Assembly: GCF_964204645.1 (NCBI RefSeq)
Contig: NC_134028.1
Location: 3,260,501-3,324,500 of the forward strand
Source: Tubulanus polymorphus
Taxonomy: Eukaryota > Nemertea > Palaeonemertea > Tubulaniformes > Tubulanidae
Direction: 5' to 3'
Length of the DNA stretch: 64,000 nt
A program made the position numbers and the translations under genes. The notes beneath the pieces were generated by a model, which did not search any database, was not told the origin of the DNA, and worked only from the letters and a program-made list of their open reading frames with translations. Below, in pieces: positions 23,480 through 38,060 of this stretch. The first letter of the stretch is position 1. Each line of letters opens with the position of its first letter.

Positions 23480-26269
23480 ATTATAACCTATATTTAAATA
23501 TTCTAATATTAGAAAACGTGCGATGCACCCAGCGAGGTGGTAACCGATTCTAATAATCCGGAGTAGTTCCTCTCGGATGTATTGTACTTATTATCGTCGG
23601 TTAATGTATTGTATAGTGACAGAGGAAATGTTGCGGTATCAATTTCGGTTTTCAGAAAACCTCAGCCACCTGAGCCCCAATCCCTGCCTCATCGTTGACA
23701 TTAAGGAAAGCAACAACTCTCTCGAGTGTCTCATAACAGCAACATGATTGCAATGTGCAGGAAGCGCGAGCAAATGATGAAATTTCCTTCGAGCCCTTGT
23801 TCCCTTCGCTTTGCTCATCGCGTGTGTGATTGTACACGAATATCAGTTTATCTATTTAGTCTGAACGTTCGGTTTCGACTTCGCTCTGTCTTCATTAAGC
23901 ACCTCCAAAACAATAGCTTACAGCAAAAACTTCAATTAGGGGAGCTTCTGCCACATCGTGACCCTTTGGGCGGAAAATCGGCTCCGGTACCGCATCGTGA
24001 TTGTGCTTTAGTTCGCTTGTAAGCGAAGGCTCAGCTGATGTCAATTTTCAACGAACATTTAAAATCCGACTAGAGTATTCAAACTGCTCTCGATCTTCGT
24101 TCAGTTTGCTGACATGGTTTCGCAGCGCAAAGTGGTCCATTTTGATCGTATTAATCACTTGTATATCGAATCAACTTAGTGAACTTGATTAAAAACTTTT
24201 TATATCGAGTTTTGTTCAGTCTATACGATCACGTCGTTAGCAAAGAGCCATAAAAACTAAAGAAATTCTACCAATCAGTCGTCTATAGCTGGTGTTGGTT
24301 GGTTGGAGTCTCATCTTGGTGCTACTTTATTCTGATGATCTATATACTTCGCTTCCTCGTCATCAGTCACGATAGATCTATTGTTTCAGCTGAAATAATT
24401 AGTACTTTTATCATCATAAGGAGCGTCGTCTTTTTGTCATATAAGATTAGTTAGATACGTCATCCGCAGAAATCACTACAATAATACTTTCAATTTCCCA
24501 AACAGAACATCTTCAAATAAAGGTAATTTTGCAACTCGTTTTTCACGAAGTCTGACAATAAATTATGAAGGGATGATGTTTGTTAACTGGAACTAGATGA
24601 TAATTTGAATAAACTGATAACAAAAAATAACAGTTTCATTTGCATCCATATTTGATTAATAATCAAAAAGCGGCCTACGCTTTTCATAAACATCTGTATT
24701 TGATTGCGCAGTTACCCCGTCCCATACACTGCAGGTGTTCGTCGTTGTTGGACGCAATTTCAGAAACACTTAATTATGAAGACATTTGCTAAGCAGGAGA
24801 CACACGACGCGTCTAATTCGTCTTCAAGCAATTAATTAGATTTTACTTCAATCTACGAAATGGCCCTGTATATAGTTCGTAACTGTCCGTTTGATTATCT
24901 GATCGAATATCTTCGAACGGCGACATTTCGATCGCCCACCGATCACTGATCAATGTTATCGACGACGGATGAAGAAATCAGTAAGAAATATAAATTTGAT
25001 TTATCGAAAGCGAATTGTGTAACATCGATCGTTAGGGTTTTTCTCCACGCTCTGCGCCAGTCACTAAAAGCCAGGGATTTTTTCCCAGACCTCAGCGGTG
25101 ATCGATATCTCTGAATTAAATGTTTAAACATCTGCCGGGGATTTCGAGATTCGTTCATTTGCCCGGTGTTCCCTATACGTGATTCTCTTTGTGCTGCTAA
25201 AGATTTTCGGCTTTAAAACCTACCGGATCCTTCTCTTTATCGGCTCCGATTTTTTCATCGATTCGGTGCTTCGGGAAATATACCTGCAGGGAGAAGTAAT
25301 CTTTTTCTTAACACGTCGATGAACGACTGACCGCAACCAGATACCCGGTGAAGGATTTCCTCTGACGCCTGACAGAAAATCTATTTTTGAAAATTGCCCC
25401 ATCCCAGAGGAAACAAGCTGAATAGAGTATCGCGATAGAACAAGCTTCAAATGGCTTTCACCTGGTAAGTCATTAGCTTGAATTAACAAACATGACTCCA
25501 TTTAGCAAATCATTGCCTTAAAGAATAAACACAAGTTCATCCGGTGTTTATTTCAGATTTCAAAAGAATACAAACGGAGTGCACGCAATACAAAACGGCA
25601 CATAGATATGATATATGCGTTGGATTAATCCGTATCGTGTATTAAATAGCTGCAAGGTGTGGAGAAACGAATCCGACCGATAATCGCATTATGTCTAATC
25701 CCGGTTAGCGGCGTATATAACAAAATATAAACAAGTAATGAAATTTGCGGGGTTCTTCGGCATAGTTACAATATTGCAGTTCATCCAATACCTTTGACAA
25801 ATATCATCGACTATCGTCAAATAAGACAAAACGCTGCTGCTACTTATTTCCAATAAAACGTATATACATATAACACGTGTATGTATGGATCTTATCCCGA
25901 AATCGTGTCCGGGGATGACAGCACTATCTATTGATCTTTGACTGGTGACCAATTACTGATGTAATGCCCGGGGTTAAAGTTTATTTGACCAAGTATGTTT
26001 TTTTTAGATGATTTGCCTTCAGAAAACAACTTGGTATTCCGGCAAATAACTCGCTGTTCGGCGGTCCATTATTTTTCGCTTCTGCAGTCGATATAACTCA
26101 GATGCATATTTATAGCATTGTGCCATTATTGCCTGTTGAATGCGTTGTTGGAATCTTAACCTTTTGCGTTTTTCGATGTAATTGACTTAGGTAGGTTTAG
26201 AACACGATCGACTATTAGCTGGTATACTAATACTTTCTGGTCTTCTTTTATCACAGAAAAAACTTCATC

Positions 26270-26317
26270 GATATGGTAGTAACATTTGCAATAATCTGCA
26301 AACTTTACTACCATATC
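26270..26317. other. 48-bp near-perfect hairpin
   Basis: Arms 26270-26290 and 26297-26317 pair over 21 bases with two mismatches around a 6-base loop. The left arm begins GATATGGTAGTAAC and the right arm ends TTACTACCATATC. It could be a microRNA-like hairpin or a random palindrome; the loop is short for a typical pre-miRNA. Confidence 0.5.
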
Positions 26318-26550
26318 ATTTAATTTTTTTCTCCTGACTACCCCCGATATTGTGTTGATTAAACATACACAAAACCTTAGAGTATTCTTCATCTCATCCC
26401 CTTTAGTTTATTTCCACGAAGAATACAAGCGACAATCTTGATGAAACTCTCTCAGACTGTCTATGTTGTAATAACATACGATAAAGGCCCGCATGAAAAT
26501 AAAAGAAAAACTAACGAGTCGGAGAAGTTTCCTTCCCCTAATGGTTAGTA

Positions 26551-26680
26551 TTATTGTTCTGGGACCAGTTGTTGAAAAGTTGGTTAGAGTTTTAACCAGT
26601 GGATAGTTGACTGTTACTATGGTATTTATCGGCCGGTTATCTTTAACCAATTTTTGAGCAACTGACCCCAGAACAATATT
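26551..26680. mobile_element. 130-bp foldback element
   Basis: Inverted arms of about 40-50 bp share TATTGTTCTGG, CCAGTTG and TTGGTTA at the left, with the reverse complement at the right. There is a short central spacer. The structure is MITE-like and non-coding. Confidence 0.75.
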
Positions 26681-27248
26681 GTTCTATACAGGATTGTATC
26701 TATATTCTACATTAATTCTGCTGTGACTTGCTTCATGAAGATGGCTATTAACTTCGTCGAAATGAACTATAGCTCAAGTAAACCTTTCTTCGGTCTCATT
26801 TTTCTTTTCTACTGCGTACGAGACTCTATCGAATACAAGGGAGCTTTGAATGAGCAGAAAATGGTAGATCAGCAATATGTTCAAGCCCTCAATACCCGCA
26901 GGATATAAGGTTAAATTTCATCAGTATTTTGGTGCCAAATTCACTTTGGAAGCGATCATCAATTGCCATTTCAGTGATAGCTAGACGTGCGAAACGCGTC
27001 TCCTCGGGAATAATTTGCGGAAGAACCTTCAGGCAATTTCTTCGCGGTGATTCCTACAAAAGGATTCGTGCGGTATGTCTGTCCTCCGAATCCTAGTCTG
27101 AATAGAAAATGGAATGCGCTTCGATTGTTTTCAATTTCACGACCGGAAATTTGCTTTCGAAGGGTTTCACTTTCTTTCTGGAAATAAAATGCGCTCGAAT
27201 GCCAAAATCACGGGTTAATTAGACGAATTAGTTATTGTGTAGGAATCA

Positions 27249-27449
27249 GTGGAATCTCTGAAGCCCAACGCACGCGACGCAGGGAAACACAGAAACACGG
27301 AAACAGGAAGAAACATGTTTCCGAGCGTTTCTCTGTGTCGTGTGCTTTTACGAGAAACAAGAAACGTGGTTTCAGGAAAACGTTTTCAAGATCAAAAATA
27401 TTTGTTTCCGTGTTTCTGTGTTCACTGTGCGTTGGGCTTTAGACTCCAC
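27249..27449. mobile_element. 200-bp foldback element with AAGCCCAACGCAC ends
   Basis: The left arm (27249-27300) and right arm (27405-27449) are reverse complements sharing AAGCCCAACGCAC and ACACAGAAACACGGAAAC. The interior is a purine-rich GAAAC repeat. The open frame that runs through it is a by-product of the repeat. Confidence 0.75.
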
Positions 27450-30166
27450 GGCGTGACCACGCTCAAAAATGTGTATGTTTACTGGCGACGTAAACATGTT
27501 TACGAAGAAGGTTAGAAGTCAGAAGGTTAGACCAGGAGTTCAATATGAACTAATTCAAGTTGAATAGTAACAACTTCTCGGCTTCGATTAATTGCGATTC
27601 GTGGCATAACTCTAAGAGAATCCGGATATGGGGGGGTTATAGCAGGGTTATTGTCCGCACTGGTTGTGATGATAAGTACCAAAATTCGGCGGAGGAAACT
27701 CGATCGACAATCGTATAAGGGCTAAATCAGATCTCCATCGACATTGAAGTAGACATCAGTATCGATTTCAGCCGATAATCCAATATGAGAATGATTCGCG
27801 TTGACGCCACTAAAACGAACCATCGAAGAATATACCCGATCTACTCAGCAATTCACACTGTTCATTTCGGTAATCATCTTAACCGTGATGGCAATTCGTC
27901 TTTTCAAAACACGAGATACGACGAGGGTCACAGAATGCTGCCCGCAGAATCTAAAGCTGATTTAGTTTGTTAGCGTGGTAATTAAACGTCCATGCCAATT
28001 ATCCGCCAAATCACAATGCAGAACAAAAAGCGAAAGATATAGAAGTGAAACCCACGCGTCAGAGCCGATTTTCTGTTGCTTTTTCATTGTTACTGCGAGT
28101 CAGAGTTAATCTGGTCTTATAATCCCTTGATCCCCGAGGCTTTACAAAAACGTTCTACGTTAATCTTGATTAATTCCAACTGTTACAACTTTATGAATAT
28201 GGTTTTTTACTGCACGTCCTCATCTTGCGAGGGGTACGAGAAAATATCGAGGCACTATTCAAACAGATTACGCCTAACAACTTTAAAATAGATTCAACAG
28301 TCAGTACAAAGCCATGTCATTTCCATGTTATAGGTTTCCGAATTGAACGACGAACTGCTTTTGACCCCGAAGTCAAATTCAACGGATAGTGAAGGGTCCA
28401 AATTGCGTGTTTCCAATGTCGATGAATTGTTCAAATAAATCGATAAATATCAGTCGTCAATATATATTGATGATACATCGCGCGCTGAAACGCGATCGAG
28501 CGTGTAACGGCGTTAGAAGCTTAGACAATCGCGACCTTGAAGAAAACCGAACGATTCTATCGCAAATTGTCTCCCGCTCCACCGAAATGGACAAAACTCA
28601 ATAAGCTTATGATCTTATCCCTAAATATATAACGAGAAGTGATAAAAATGATATATCATATCCCCCCGGGGCAGTGATCTGCGAGTAGAGACAGTGAGTA
28701 TGGGGGCCCGCGAATGAGCTGAGATACTGATTAGGAAAAATATTATCTCAGTAAAAACCAAAAAATTGTAAAATCTAAAGCAGCCTTCGTCTTTTCGATC
28801 CGTGGTTCCTTAGGAATAATGAATAACCAAACCATTTACTTGTGAATGTTTTAATTGGCAATAAAAAGGCAAACATTTTTTGAAGTAAAACTGTTTGCCG
28901 TATTCAAAAGACATATATTTGGCTGCGCGATCTCATTAACGGCTTTCTAAATGAAAGTTATGTTTAATTCGTTAATTTGATTAACTTCACTCTCATTGAA
29001 TTATAGGAGATGTTCCAGCTATTATCAAAACGATCGAAGTCGCGCAGAGGTTTATGAATATCGGTTTCGAATACAAATGCATATTTCCAGACGTCTAGTC
29101 GCGAACTGATAATAAGCGTATTGAATCGCAATGTGGAGATCCAATTTGATTTATACATCTGATTGGATACCGAACACAAAGCAACGGCTTCTTCGTAAAT
29201 CCACGAAAATAACATCGCCATCCGTTATAGATTCCGAATCAACGAAGTTACTTAGACCATATTTTGCGTCTTATGCGCTGCGTTGCCTATTGTACGTCGG
29301 AGCCAAATTCATCAATTCGTCTAAATTGTCTTTTTAACTTGAAAATATTGAAATCAAGATATCTGAATCGTCTGGAGATGAATATAATATGCGATAACGC
29401 TATTATTGATAAACTGTTACCAAAGGGAAAGACGCTACCCGTATGGGTTGAAGAAGCGCTTCGAAAATTGAGGAAAAAACGATTAATGTATTACGCGCTT
29501 TTTCAGTTTGATGAAAGTAAATAGAGCAAGAATTCCTAGAAATTTCGCTGAAAGCCGATCCTGCTATTGGGATTCGCTAATGACGGTGATGCTGGGGTGC
29601 ACGTGTGAGTTGTGATCTCGTCGAATTTCAATAAATGAAACGCCGATTGAATCCGCGGGTTGAAGGCGGCTCTTTCCGCCGAAGAAAGTATTGAATTCTC
29701 TGCAATCGCTAAAAAGCGTAAGATCCCATTAGGACATCGGTAAAGTGACTTCTGATGAATGCGCACCAGCGTTCAATTCCGTCGAGGAATACACGGGAGT
29801 ATCACACGATCCTGCCACGTCTGTCTTGGGAATCTAGCCAATTTATAAATTGAAAACTTGTAAATGAACCGATGCGTTTTGTGCAAGTGAATTTTAACCG
29901 TATATCAGTGACGCTTAGAATAACACTAATCTACGTGAGGTAGGCTGCGATGTAAACACGTCGCAAAATCAAAACATTGTCGAGGCCGTCGCGTATTTTT
30001 TCGAGTATTTTCGCGTGGCGTTCACAGAAATGCCATTGTTCAACAACTTGTACATGACAACGAATGCTGCTAATGACAAAGAATACTTGCGGATTTATGA
30101 TAGAACCTTTATATGGTGGCTGTTTCTCGAAAGGTGCCTAAATCATAGATTAATTTTCGAGAAGGT

Positions 30167-30457
<291 letters not shown>

Positions 30458-33268
30458 ATATATATATATATATATCAAAATGGTCAGGATGTTTTTCATT
30501 CATGTTGTTGATGAATATTAATTATTCATGTACTTATCATCGCTTTGCTTCCTTATGCATACAATCTTTAATTAACAGGTGTTTGTTTCCTCTCTCGCTA
30601 CCTTCAACTCATTCAAGTATATATACGGAATAAGCAATAATGATATTTGATCACTGGCCTTTAGAGAAGAGAGATGTGTTGTGATATTTTTCTGACGCGG
30701 TTTTTTGCGTCAGTTTTTTTTCAATCTACGCCCGTAATGAGATTATTATGAAAATAGCTAGTTAACGAGGTGTATGCTGTTGAGACAAACATACGATATC
30801 GGTAGAAAGACCGCCTCAATCCACAATGGCGCCACTGTGTTTTAAAAATAACCATTTGTCCTCTTGCGAGGAAAACGAAGGAGTAATTACATGCGCCGTT
30901 AATAAGTGTAATTACTTTGTTTCGCGGTGGTGCAATGTGTGTACTTGATTTCGCGTTAAGCCGAAGAGACGGTCGTCTAAAAAAGGCTCGAATCAAGCGG
31001 CATTGACGTCAGCAAGCGATGGGATAAAGACAAGGCGTATATACAAGGCGTAAGAGTTAAGACAGGCTTGAACAAAACTAATGAGAAAACTGGACAACAA
31101 AGCATGTCCAACAAACATCCTCGTATGCGGGTAAGATAAACGACTGGCCTTGTTCTATCATTTCCACAATCTGTTGATACCCGACTCATAATTGCATCCG
31201 TCATCTGCACGTGTTGCAGATATAACGCTTGGCAGTGACCCTTCGGTTACTAAATACAACCCGATGGCCTTAAGTATTTATTGCAAAACCTTAATCATAA
31301 GCAAGTGTACTGCCTTATTACGGGCCTATGATTTTATGGATATACAATATCAGTACTTTAGAGATAGATTGAGCCAGTGATCTCTCATTACACCAGTGAA
31401 AGGGTCCGAAACCTATTACAGCGTGCAATATCTTAACTCATTCAGAATTCCGGATGTTTTTTGAAGTGGCTAGCTTCATCTTTCTTCGTTTGGTCTTTCG
31501 ATTGCTGATATAATATATTCACAAGTGGCGTGCGCCTATCAAGGGACTATAATGACGGATGAGTTTCTACGTGGAGTATGGTCCGTCATCAAACGATCTA
31601 TCAACGACGTACCTTGTACCGGTTGACATTTCGTTATTTCAGTAATCATAACAAATAGCGCAGCGACGGACTTTTATTTCTTCTGAAAAAATACGACAAC
31701 AATTATTCCTTTCTACTATCGCTGATCGAAATGTCTGACACAAAAACGACGTGGTTTGATGTGATGATTCGGCGTATTCGGATGCATCAAGATTCATGGA
31801 AAACCAGTTGTTAATTATCTTTATCTTGTGCAACCAGTGATTGATACCAAGAGAAATTGATTTAATGTTCACGTACGTATTGTATGATTTTTACTGTTTT
31901 ATGTGCAAAAGTCTTCCTCGTGGCTGCTGCAACTATTAATGGTCAGTTCCGCCAAATCAAATACCTCAGATGAACATATACCCCACATGTGCCAGGCTAC
32001 AACAATCTATCATGATTGGTAAACCACAGGGCGACATTGTCAAATTACTCCAAGTGCGGGGACGCGCTTCTTTTTTCCTCGCGCAAAGCAACGAACGCAA
32101 TTACAAGCATATCACGACGGTCGATCTCGACTCGTTTGGAGGCGTATTGCTTTCGGCATCTGATTGTTTATATTGTCGACGATGAAAATGACATGCGAGC
32201 AACATATCGAAGCCGCCCGCAGACGTATCATTTTGTCTTTCCTCATCAAATCGTATTTTTCACTTGTTGTTTTCCCGCGTTGTCTTAACCGAGTTACAGC
32301 GCGAGGGAGGTTAAGTTTTGATTGTGTTCTTTCCCCCGATTGGCTGCTGTAGTGACACGATATAACCCATGGGTCTGAGAACGGATTGGCACCACGGCCT
32401 ATCACTTTCCATATCAACGTCTTGTATTTTTCCATTAAAACCCGTGTCGAGAAGAAATAGAAAATGAGAGCACAATTTTTCCAAAGAACCAGATCACCGC
32501 CCATTAGTACATTCCGCCATTGGCGCTCGAAGACGCCTGTCACAGCACGTTAGTGCTAGAAACCTCCTCTAAAACTTTACCTTGAGAAGTTGAGAAGTTT
32601 ACCAAAAATTCCTCCTATCCGTATGAAAACCACTTAACCTGAACGCACGACTCTCGTAATAAGTCGTAAGTAGAAGAACTGTACATCGAAGACGCCGAAA
32701 TAGCTACGGAAGCGCAACCTACGGGCGTTAATTGATGCAAGAAATATTGTTCACTAAATGTGTAATATCAAGAGCGCTGGAACTGGTGCACGAGATGAGT
32801 ACTTTAAAAGCATTGACGGTACCTCACAGATGGGTAGCAGAGAAAACTGCCTTCAACGCTGTAGGGTATTTGTCACCGACAGTAGCATAGCGGGTATCCA
32901 CCGAGTTTTAAGAGTAACTGAAGTAGAATTAACTAAAAAATTAAGAAAACGCGCGGATCCGTGGAAAACAGGTTGTTTTCGCTTTTAACATTTCAACGAA
33001 AGCTTTTAAATTGTTTTTCTTCCCGCTTTCTACGAAAGTTGTGGTGAAATTCAAGATAACTCTTCAGTATTCTGTAAAGATCAGATCAAACTTCATAACG
33101 CTCCATTTCTTGATTCTGCATGCCGCTTTGAGATAATTTTTCATTGAAAAGATTCATTTTTCATTTTGCGTCGAATTCAACATTGCGAATATCAAACCTA
33201 ACACAAGAATTCGATGGTAAGAAGATCGAGAAGGTTTAGGGGAATAAGATAATCTTTAGCATATAGGT

Positions 33269-33347
33269 AGGCACCCGAGTGATTTAAGCCATTAGTTTTC
33301 TGCGTTGGCTAGTACGTGGTTTAAGAGTTCAAATACTGGCTGGGGTG
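33269..33347 (+). mobile_element. tRNA-derived SINE-like head
   Basis: A-box-like CCGAGTGATTTAAGCC at 33275-33290 and B-box-like GAGTTCAAATAC at 33325-33336 have tRNA-like spacing, followed by CTGGCTGGGGTGG. The resemblance to a leucine/serine-type tRNA D arm (CGAGTGGTTTAAGG) suggests origin from such a tRNA. The SINE body probably extends to about 33.5 kb. Confidence 0.45.
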
Positions 33348-36300
33348 GTATAAGTGCATGCACCAGCCAAGTCCGAGTTGCCTTCAACGGGTTGGGGGAA
33401 TATTTTACGTGGAATATAGATAAGCCTCAAAATGACCTGATGTTGGGAGACGGCATTCACGTCGGCTATCGGCCAAAATTGTGGATACCAGTTTGTGAGT
33501 TTTAGCGTTGAGCTACCATTGATGAATTTAATCGCCTGAAGCTATTGCTCGCTAGAATATATGCCGTCAATATCGAAACATTTTCTGCCGGATTTTGCTT
33601 AAGTCGATAGTTGTTCAACTGTGTATAAAATAGACGATCGCTAAATTGTCAACGCGAGAAAATTGCACTCTGAAACGTTTGATCAAGCGAAATAACCCTT
33701 GTTCGTGATGGAGAGTCGATTTCGCCCATCAATCAAGCAAAAAACAATTTCCCTTAAGTCCGCCTGACGAGCGGACAGAATGAACAGTTTAGCGGGTCCT
33801 AAATGACTATTTATTCATATCGCTTTCTTCAACCTACCAGGTGAACTTCTAAAATATGAAATAAGTGAATAAATAAACAGTGGTCATAACATATTATTAT
33901 TGAAGAAATTGTATATGTTAGAAATATCTTCCGACGAAGTTTCTAGTTTGACGACATGTTCTGTTGAAATAGTTCAGTAGTTTGTCATTAACTTCCCGTG
34001 CGATATGAATTATGGTAGCATTACGGAGCGATTTTGATCAGAAGTGGAGAACTAAAGTATCAAACTCTCAACCAACGATTCGATTCGCATTTACTGAGAC
34101 CACATCAGAATGCTTCGCCGATTCTACCGTGTTGATTGTACAAATTCCTCCATTCTCTGACCGTCGTCGCTTACGACTTCTGATAAATGAAGTCGGCTCA
34201 TCACTATAGATTGACGGTCTCCGCGGACGTCCTTAATGGATACAAGATTCAGTGAGAACGCTTCGACAATCAGGCCTTATTACTGTGTAAATCTCTTGAG
34301 CCGCTGCGTGTCCGCCCGTGTATAAAAACCAATATCGTTGACAGGTGACGCCGGATGTCTGGAGAGTCGACAATTCGGTTGGAATCAGGACCCATTACGT
34401 TTCTGATTAGATAACTGAACCGACTTCATTGAAGGTATTTTACCCTTCAACAACTCGCTTCACGTATTGAATAAGCGGCGGTTTCCGCATTCTGACACAC
34501 TCGACCGTCGGCGGCGTCGATATTCGCTTTTTTTACATAAGGTCCGGTTCGCTACGGAAAACGCATCATGAATAAACGCATTAGAAAACACCCACATGAC
34601 AACGGAGTCAGGGTTTTACTGTTTCGTGTTTACGATACATATATCTACATTATCAAGTATCTTTTTTATCGGTGAATGCTGGCGATCTAATTTCGAAGAG
34701 TCTTGCCTGAATTGGTCGACACAAATGTGGGCGTTAATGTAGAAAAGAATAAACGCCAGAAGAGACTAAAATAAACCAGTTGAAGACACTAGAGAGTGCC
34801 TTGATTATTTTCTATGTAAAATGAGAAGACATGGAGGAGTGTCCGTCTATAAGTGTGTAAATAGAATGTTGACCAAAGTATGTAATAACTCGTCGGATTT
34901 GGATTTTAAAGAAATTTGAATTTAACGGAAAAATCCAGCGTGTTAAGCATTACAACGCGTGGTTGAGAAAATCGTCACGTTAGTTCTTTTTCATAAAGCG
35001 GACAACAGCAACGCTTTCCAGCAGCGACGAATGATGCAGTTTAATTGAAAACCTCCGCCTCAGCTAGAAACCGGCAACTTTGATCTCAGGAAATTACTAA
35101 CGGCGAACTGACTCGGGACGTGGATACCTCGTCAACCTTTAGAATATCTTATTTGACAGCGTCTAATGTATCCGATGAAATACTGCGTCGAGGCGCGGGT
35201 GACTCGAGATCTTTCATCTTTTAAACCTCTGTATTCTACCTACGACGCCTTCACGAAATACTTCGTGTACGTCAAAATGAAATATGACAAAAGTAACGTG
35301 ATATTCTAAAACTTGAGAAAAGAAAACTTCATTTAAGGGGTTGGTCGAGTGCAAATCGGTTTTGTTGCATATTTGTTTCGTATCACCGCATATTGATGAA
35401 AACATTTTTATGCTTCTCGGCCGGTTATCGCCAAACCGCCATCCCGGGAACTGTGTCCACAAGACGCAAGGCAAACATGGAATTCTGCAATTGTCAAAAA
35501 GAATTATCCGAAGATGAAATATAAGCTCGGCACGCCATAAAATAATTGACTTGTCCATGACAGATGTGCAACGTCCCTTGAGTGGTATTTTCACGATTCG
35601 GTTGCTATTGACATGGCGCTGTTATTTGAAAGTTTTCGCGATTGTCTCGGTTTTAACGGAACGACAGCCCAGTTTGACTGTTAGTAATTCTGGTTTCCAG
35701 ATGCAGCGAATGAAACCCGTTTACTGCAAGAAGTTGTTAGGTTGCGCGATAAACGATCAACAACAGACGCGCGGATAAAATGAGTATCCCATCATTGCCA
35801 TTGCTATAAAAAATGAACGCGAAATGATAACAGAACCTTTCTCAGACAAGCCAGTTAACCGTCTCATTTTTGGCTTCATCTTATCTTTCGTGCGTGAAAA
35901 ACGATGAGCTAATGATACAATATTCATCGTTGCTATCCTCTTACTAATAATATATACCTTTGATTGACTACGGTTACAGTAGAAATGCGAATAAGTCGAA
36001 GGGACATTTTTTATATCTTTGGGTATAAGAAAAAAAAGTCATCTTAAACGTACAGAATGTTTCATTATGATTTGCCTGCGACTGTTGAGTGGTTTTTCCT
36101 AGATTCGTATAGCTTGTACAGCCGGGTTTCTAGTTACGTCGTCGACAGTCATTGTCATTCTGGACGTCGTCGATTTTCGTTTAACGGCTGCAAAAAATTA
36201 AGTCACAGATTTCCCAACGGTGGACGAATTACACGAACGAAAGTAAAGTATCATCAAAGCTACAATTTGACTAATCCACTTTACGGATCTTCCAGGCCAA

Positions 36301-36965
36301 CTGCATTTCTGGGGACGAATGATCAGCAGAAAAAGCACATACTGTTTTCCCAGACGAAAATAATCTTGTTATTCAAACGCATTCGAATGACTCAATTATC
36401 CACTTTTAAAAGGTAATTTTACTCAGATAACGTGGCAGAAATTGACAATTTATGATTCTAAGAGTTGATAAATAACGTTAAAAGTACTTCTGGCGGCATC
36501 AAACGAATTATTCACGTTGGTTCTAGCCGATAAATTAGATTTCTATAAATTCGCAGTCATACGCAGTTCATGAAAATGAAGTTTGTTGAACGATTGATAC
36601 ATTTTCTGAATTAGAAACATCGATCTCCATCCTCTAAACACGCCTTCGACAATGCGGATATCTTATTTGAGTCTTCTACTAATGTGAATTTTATGAGTAC
36701 ATCGAACATTGTGACAAGGATTTATCACGAATTAAAGCCTCCTGTCAGAACGCGCTATGAAGTGTGTTGAAAAAATGATATTAATATCCGCGAGTTGAAA
36801 CATCGACAAGTCACGCTTCAAAATCGTAATCGGGCAAAATAACCGACCTATTACTAACACTGACACAAGGCTTATAAACTGAAGCTCGGGTTTGGCTGCT
36901 GTAGAATAATGATCAACTGCCGAGAAGTTTGCCAACGTTAACTTTTCAATAAATCATTACGAGTC

Positions 36966-37028
36966 CTCTACTTTCTCTCTCACTCTCTCTTTCTCTCTCT
37001 CTCTCACTCACACTCTCTCTCTCTCACT
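36966..37028. repeat. (CT)n polypyrimidine tract
   Basis: About 60 bases of almost pure CT with a few CA interruptions (TCTCTCTC, CACTCTCT). Confidence 0.9.
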
Positions 37029-37939
37029 CTGTGTATGACCGTAGTTAGAACGCGAGAATGATTTACGCACGAATAATAGCACGCCAGATGATGTATCACC
37101 TTCAATCCCCGATCGAACGCTACCCGCCGTTGGCCAAACTCGGCCTCCATTTTCATCAAGTTTACTCGATCAAAATTTGGTCGATCGAATGTAGGTCAAA
37201 ATGTTGACATACTTCAACGGTGTAGTTGTGCATTAATTTCAACCTAAAATTGAGTTCAGTTCTTTTTGACGCCGTAAACATCGTTACAAACATGTTGTGA
37301 CGTATGTTTATTGATATATGCTGTCTGTTTTTTGACGCCTTATAAAACGTTACCATTATGAAACCTAAACAATGCTAACCATTCAGCGTCATTTTACAAA
37401 CGACAACCGTAAATCGATGTGCAAAACGTCACAGGTTTATGTGTACACATACAAGCTATTTGGCAAAATATTATTGATAAAGATGTAGAATGGCTCCCTG
37501 TGATTATATAATGACCTATATTTGAACGTCGAAATGTTATATTGCATTGAATATCATGAGAAGACGTATTGTAATAGTAAAGGATGTATGATTATATCAG
37601 GAGCGTCAGGCATAAATAGAAATGATAAGTAAATCGGATTATTCGGTTAAATGGCGGATGTATACACGATTTGGAAGTCTGATATAAAAGTCAGACCCTG
37701 ACATGGGGATGCTAGTGGAATGACGAAGCTATCTACGATCTGAGTAGGGCCGGCGTGAATTTCATCGGCGGCTACAAGCGGTCTATATAAAATCGTGTAA
37801 ACATATAATTTCAATATTCAAATGTTTTAGTAAATATGTTCGATATTAGAGGTATGCAGGTTTCATGAGATTAGCAATTTATAATAGCATAACTGTCATA
37901 TACGGCTCCGCGTCCACTGATGGCATGTGTATAAGGTGA

Positions 37940-38060
37940 CAATTCAATTCAATACTTTATTGATCCTTATTTCATTGAAATTCCGGGATAAAATTCCCAA
38001 ATTCAATAAAGTTACAAATTTTAAACTAAGAAAATACAAAATACAAGACACACGGGTAAT
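37940..38060 (-). mobile_element. LINE-like 3' tail
   Basis: Read on the minus strand the segment ends ATCAATAAAGTATTGAATTG with a short TTGAA tandem repeat. That is the way many CR1/L2-type non-LTR elements finish. No reverse transcriptase coding is recognisable in the adjoining sequence. Confidence 0.35.

Noticed and set aside
29384-29524. 48-codon frame with a charged segment (WVEEALRKLRKKR)
   Set aside because: Plausible composition but no splice signals, promoter or homologue that I recognise.
32112-32543. 143-codon minus-strand frame
   Set aside because: Long but without domain, signal peptide or splice context; the plus strand is open as well.
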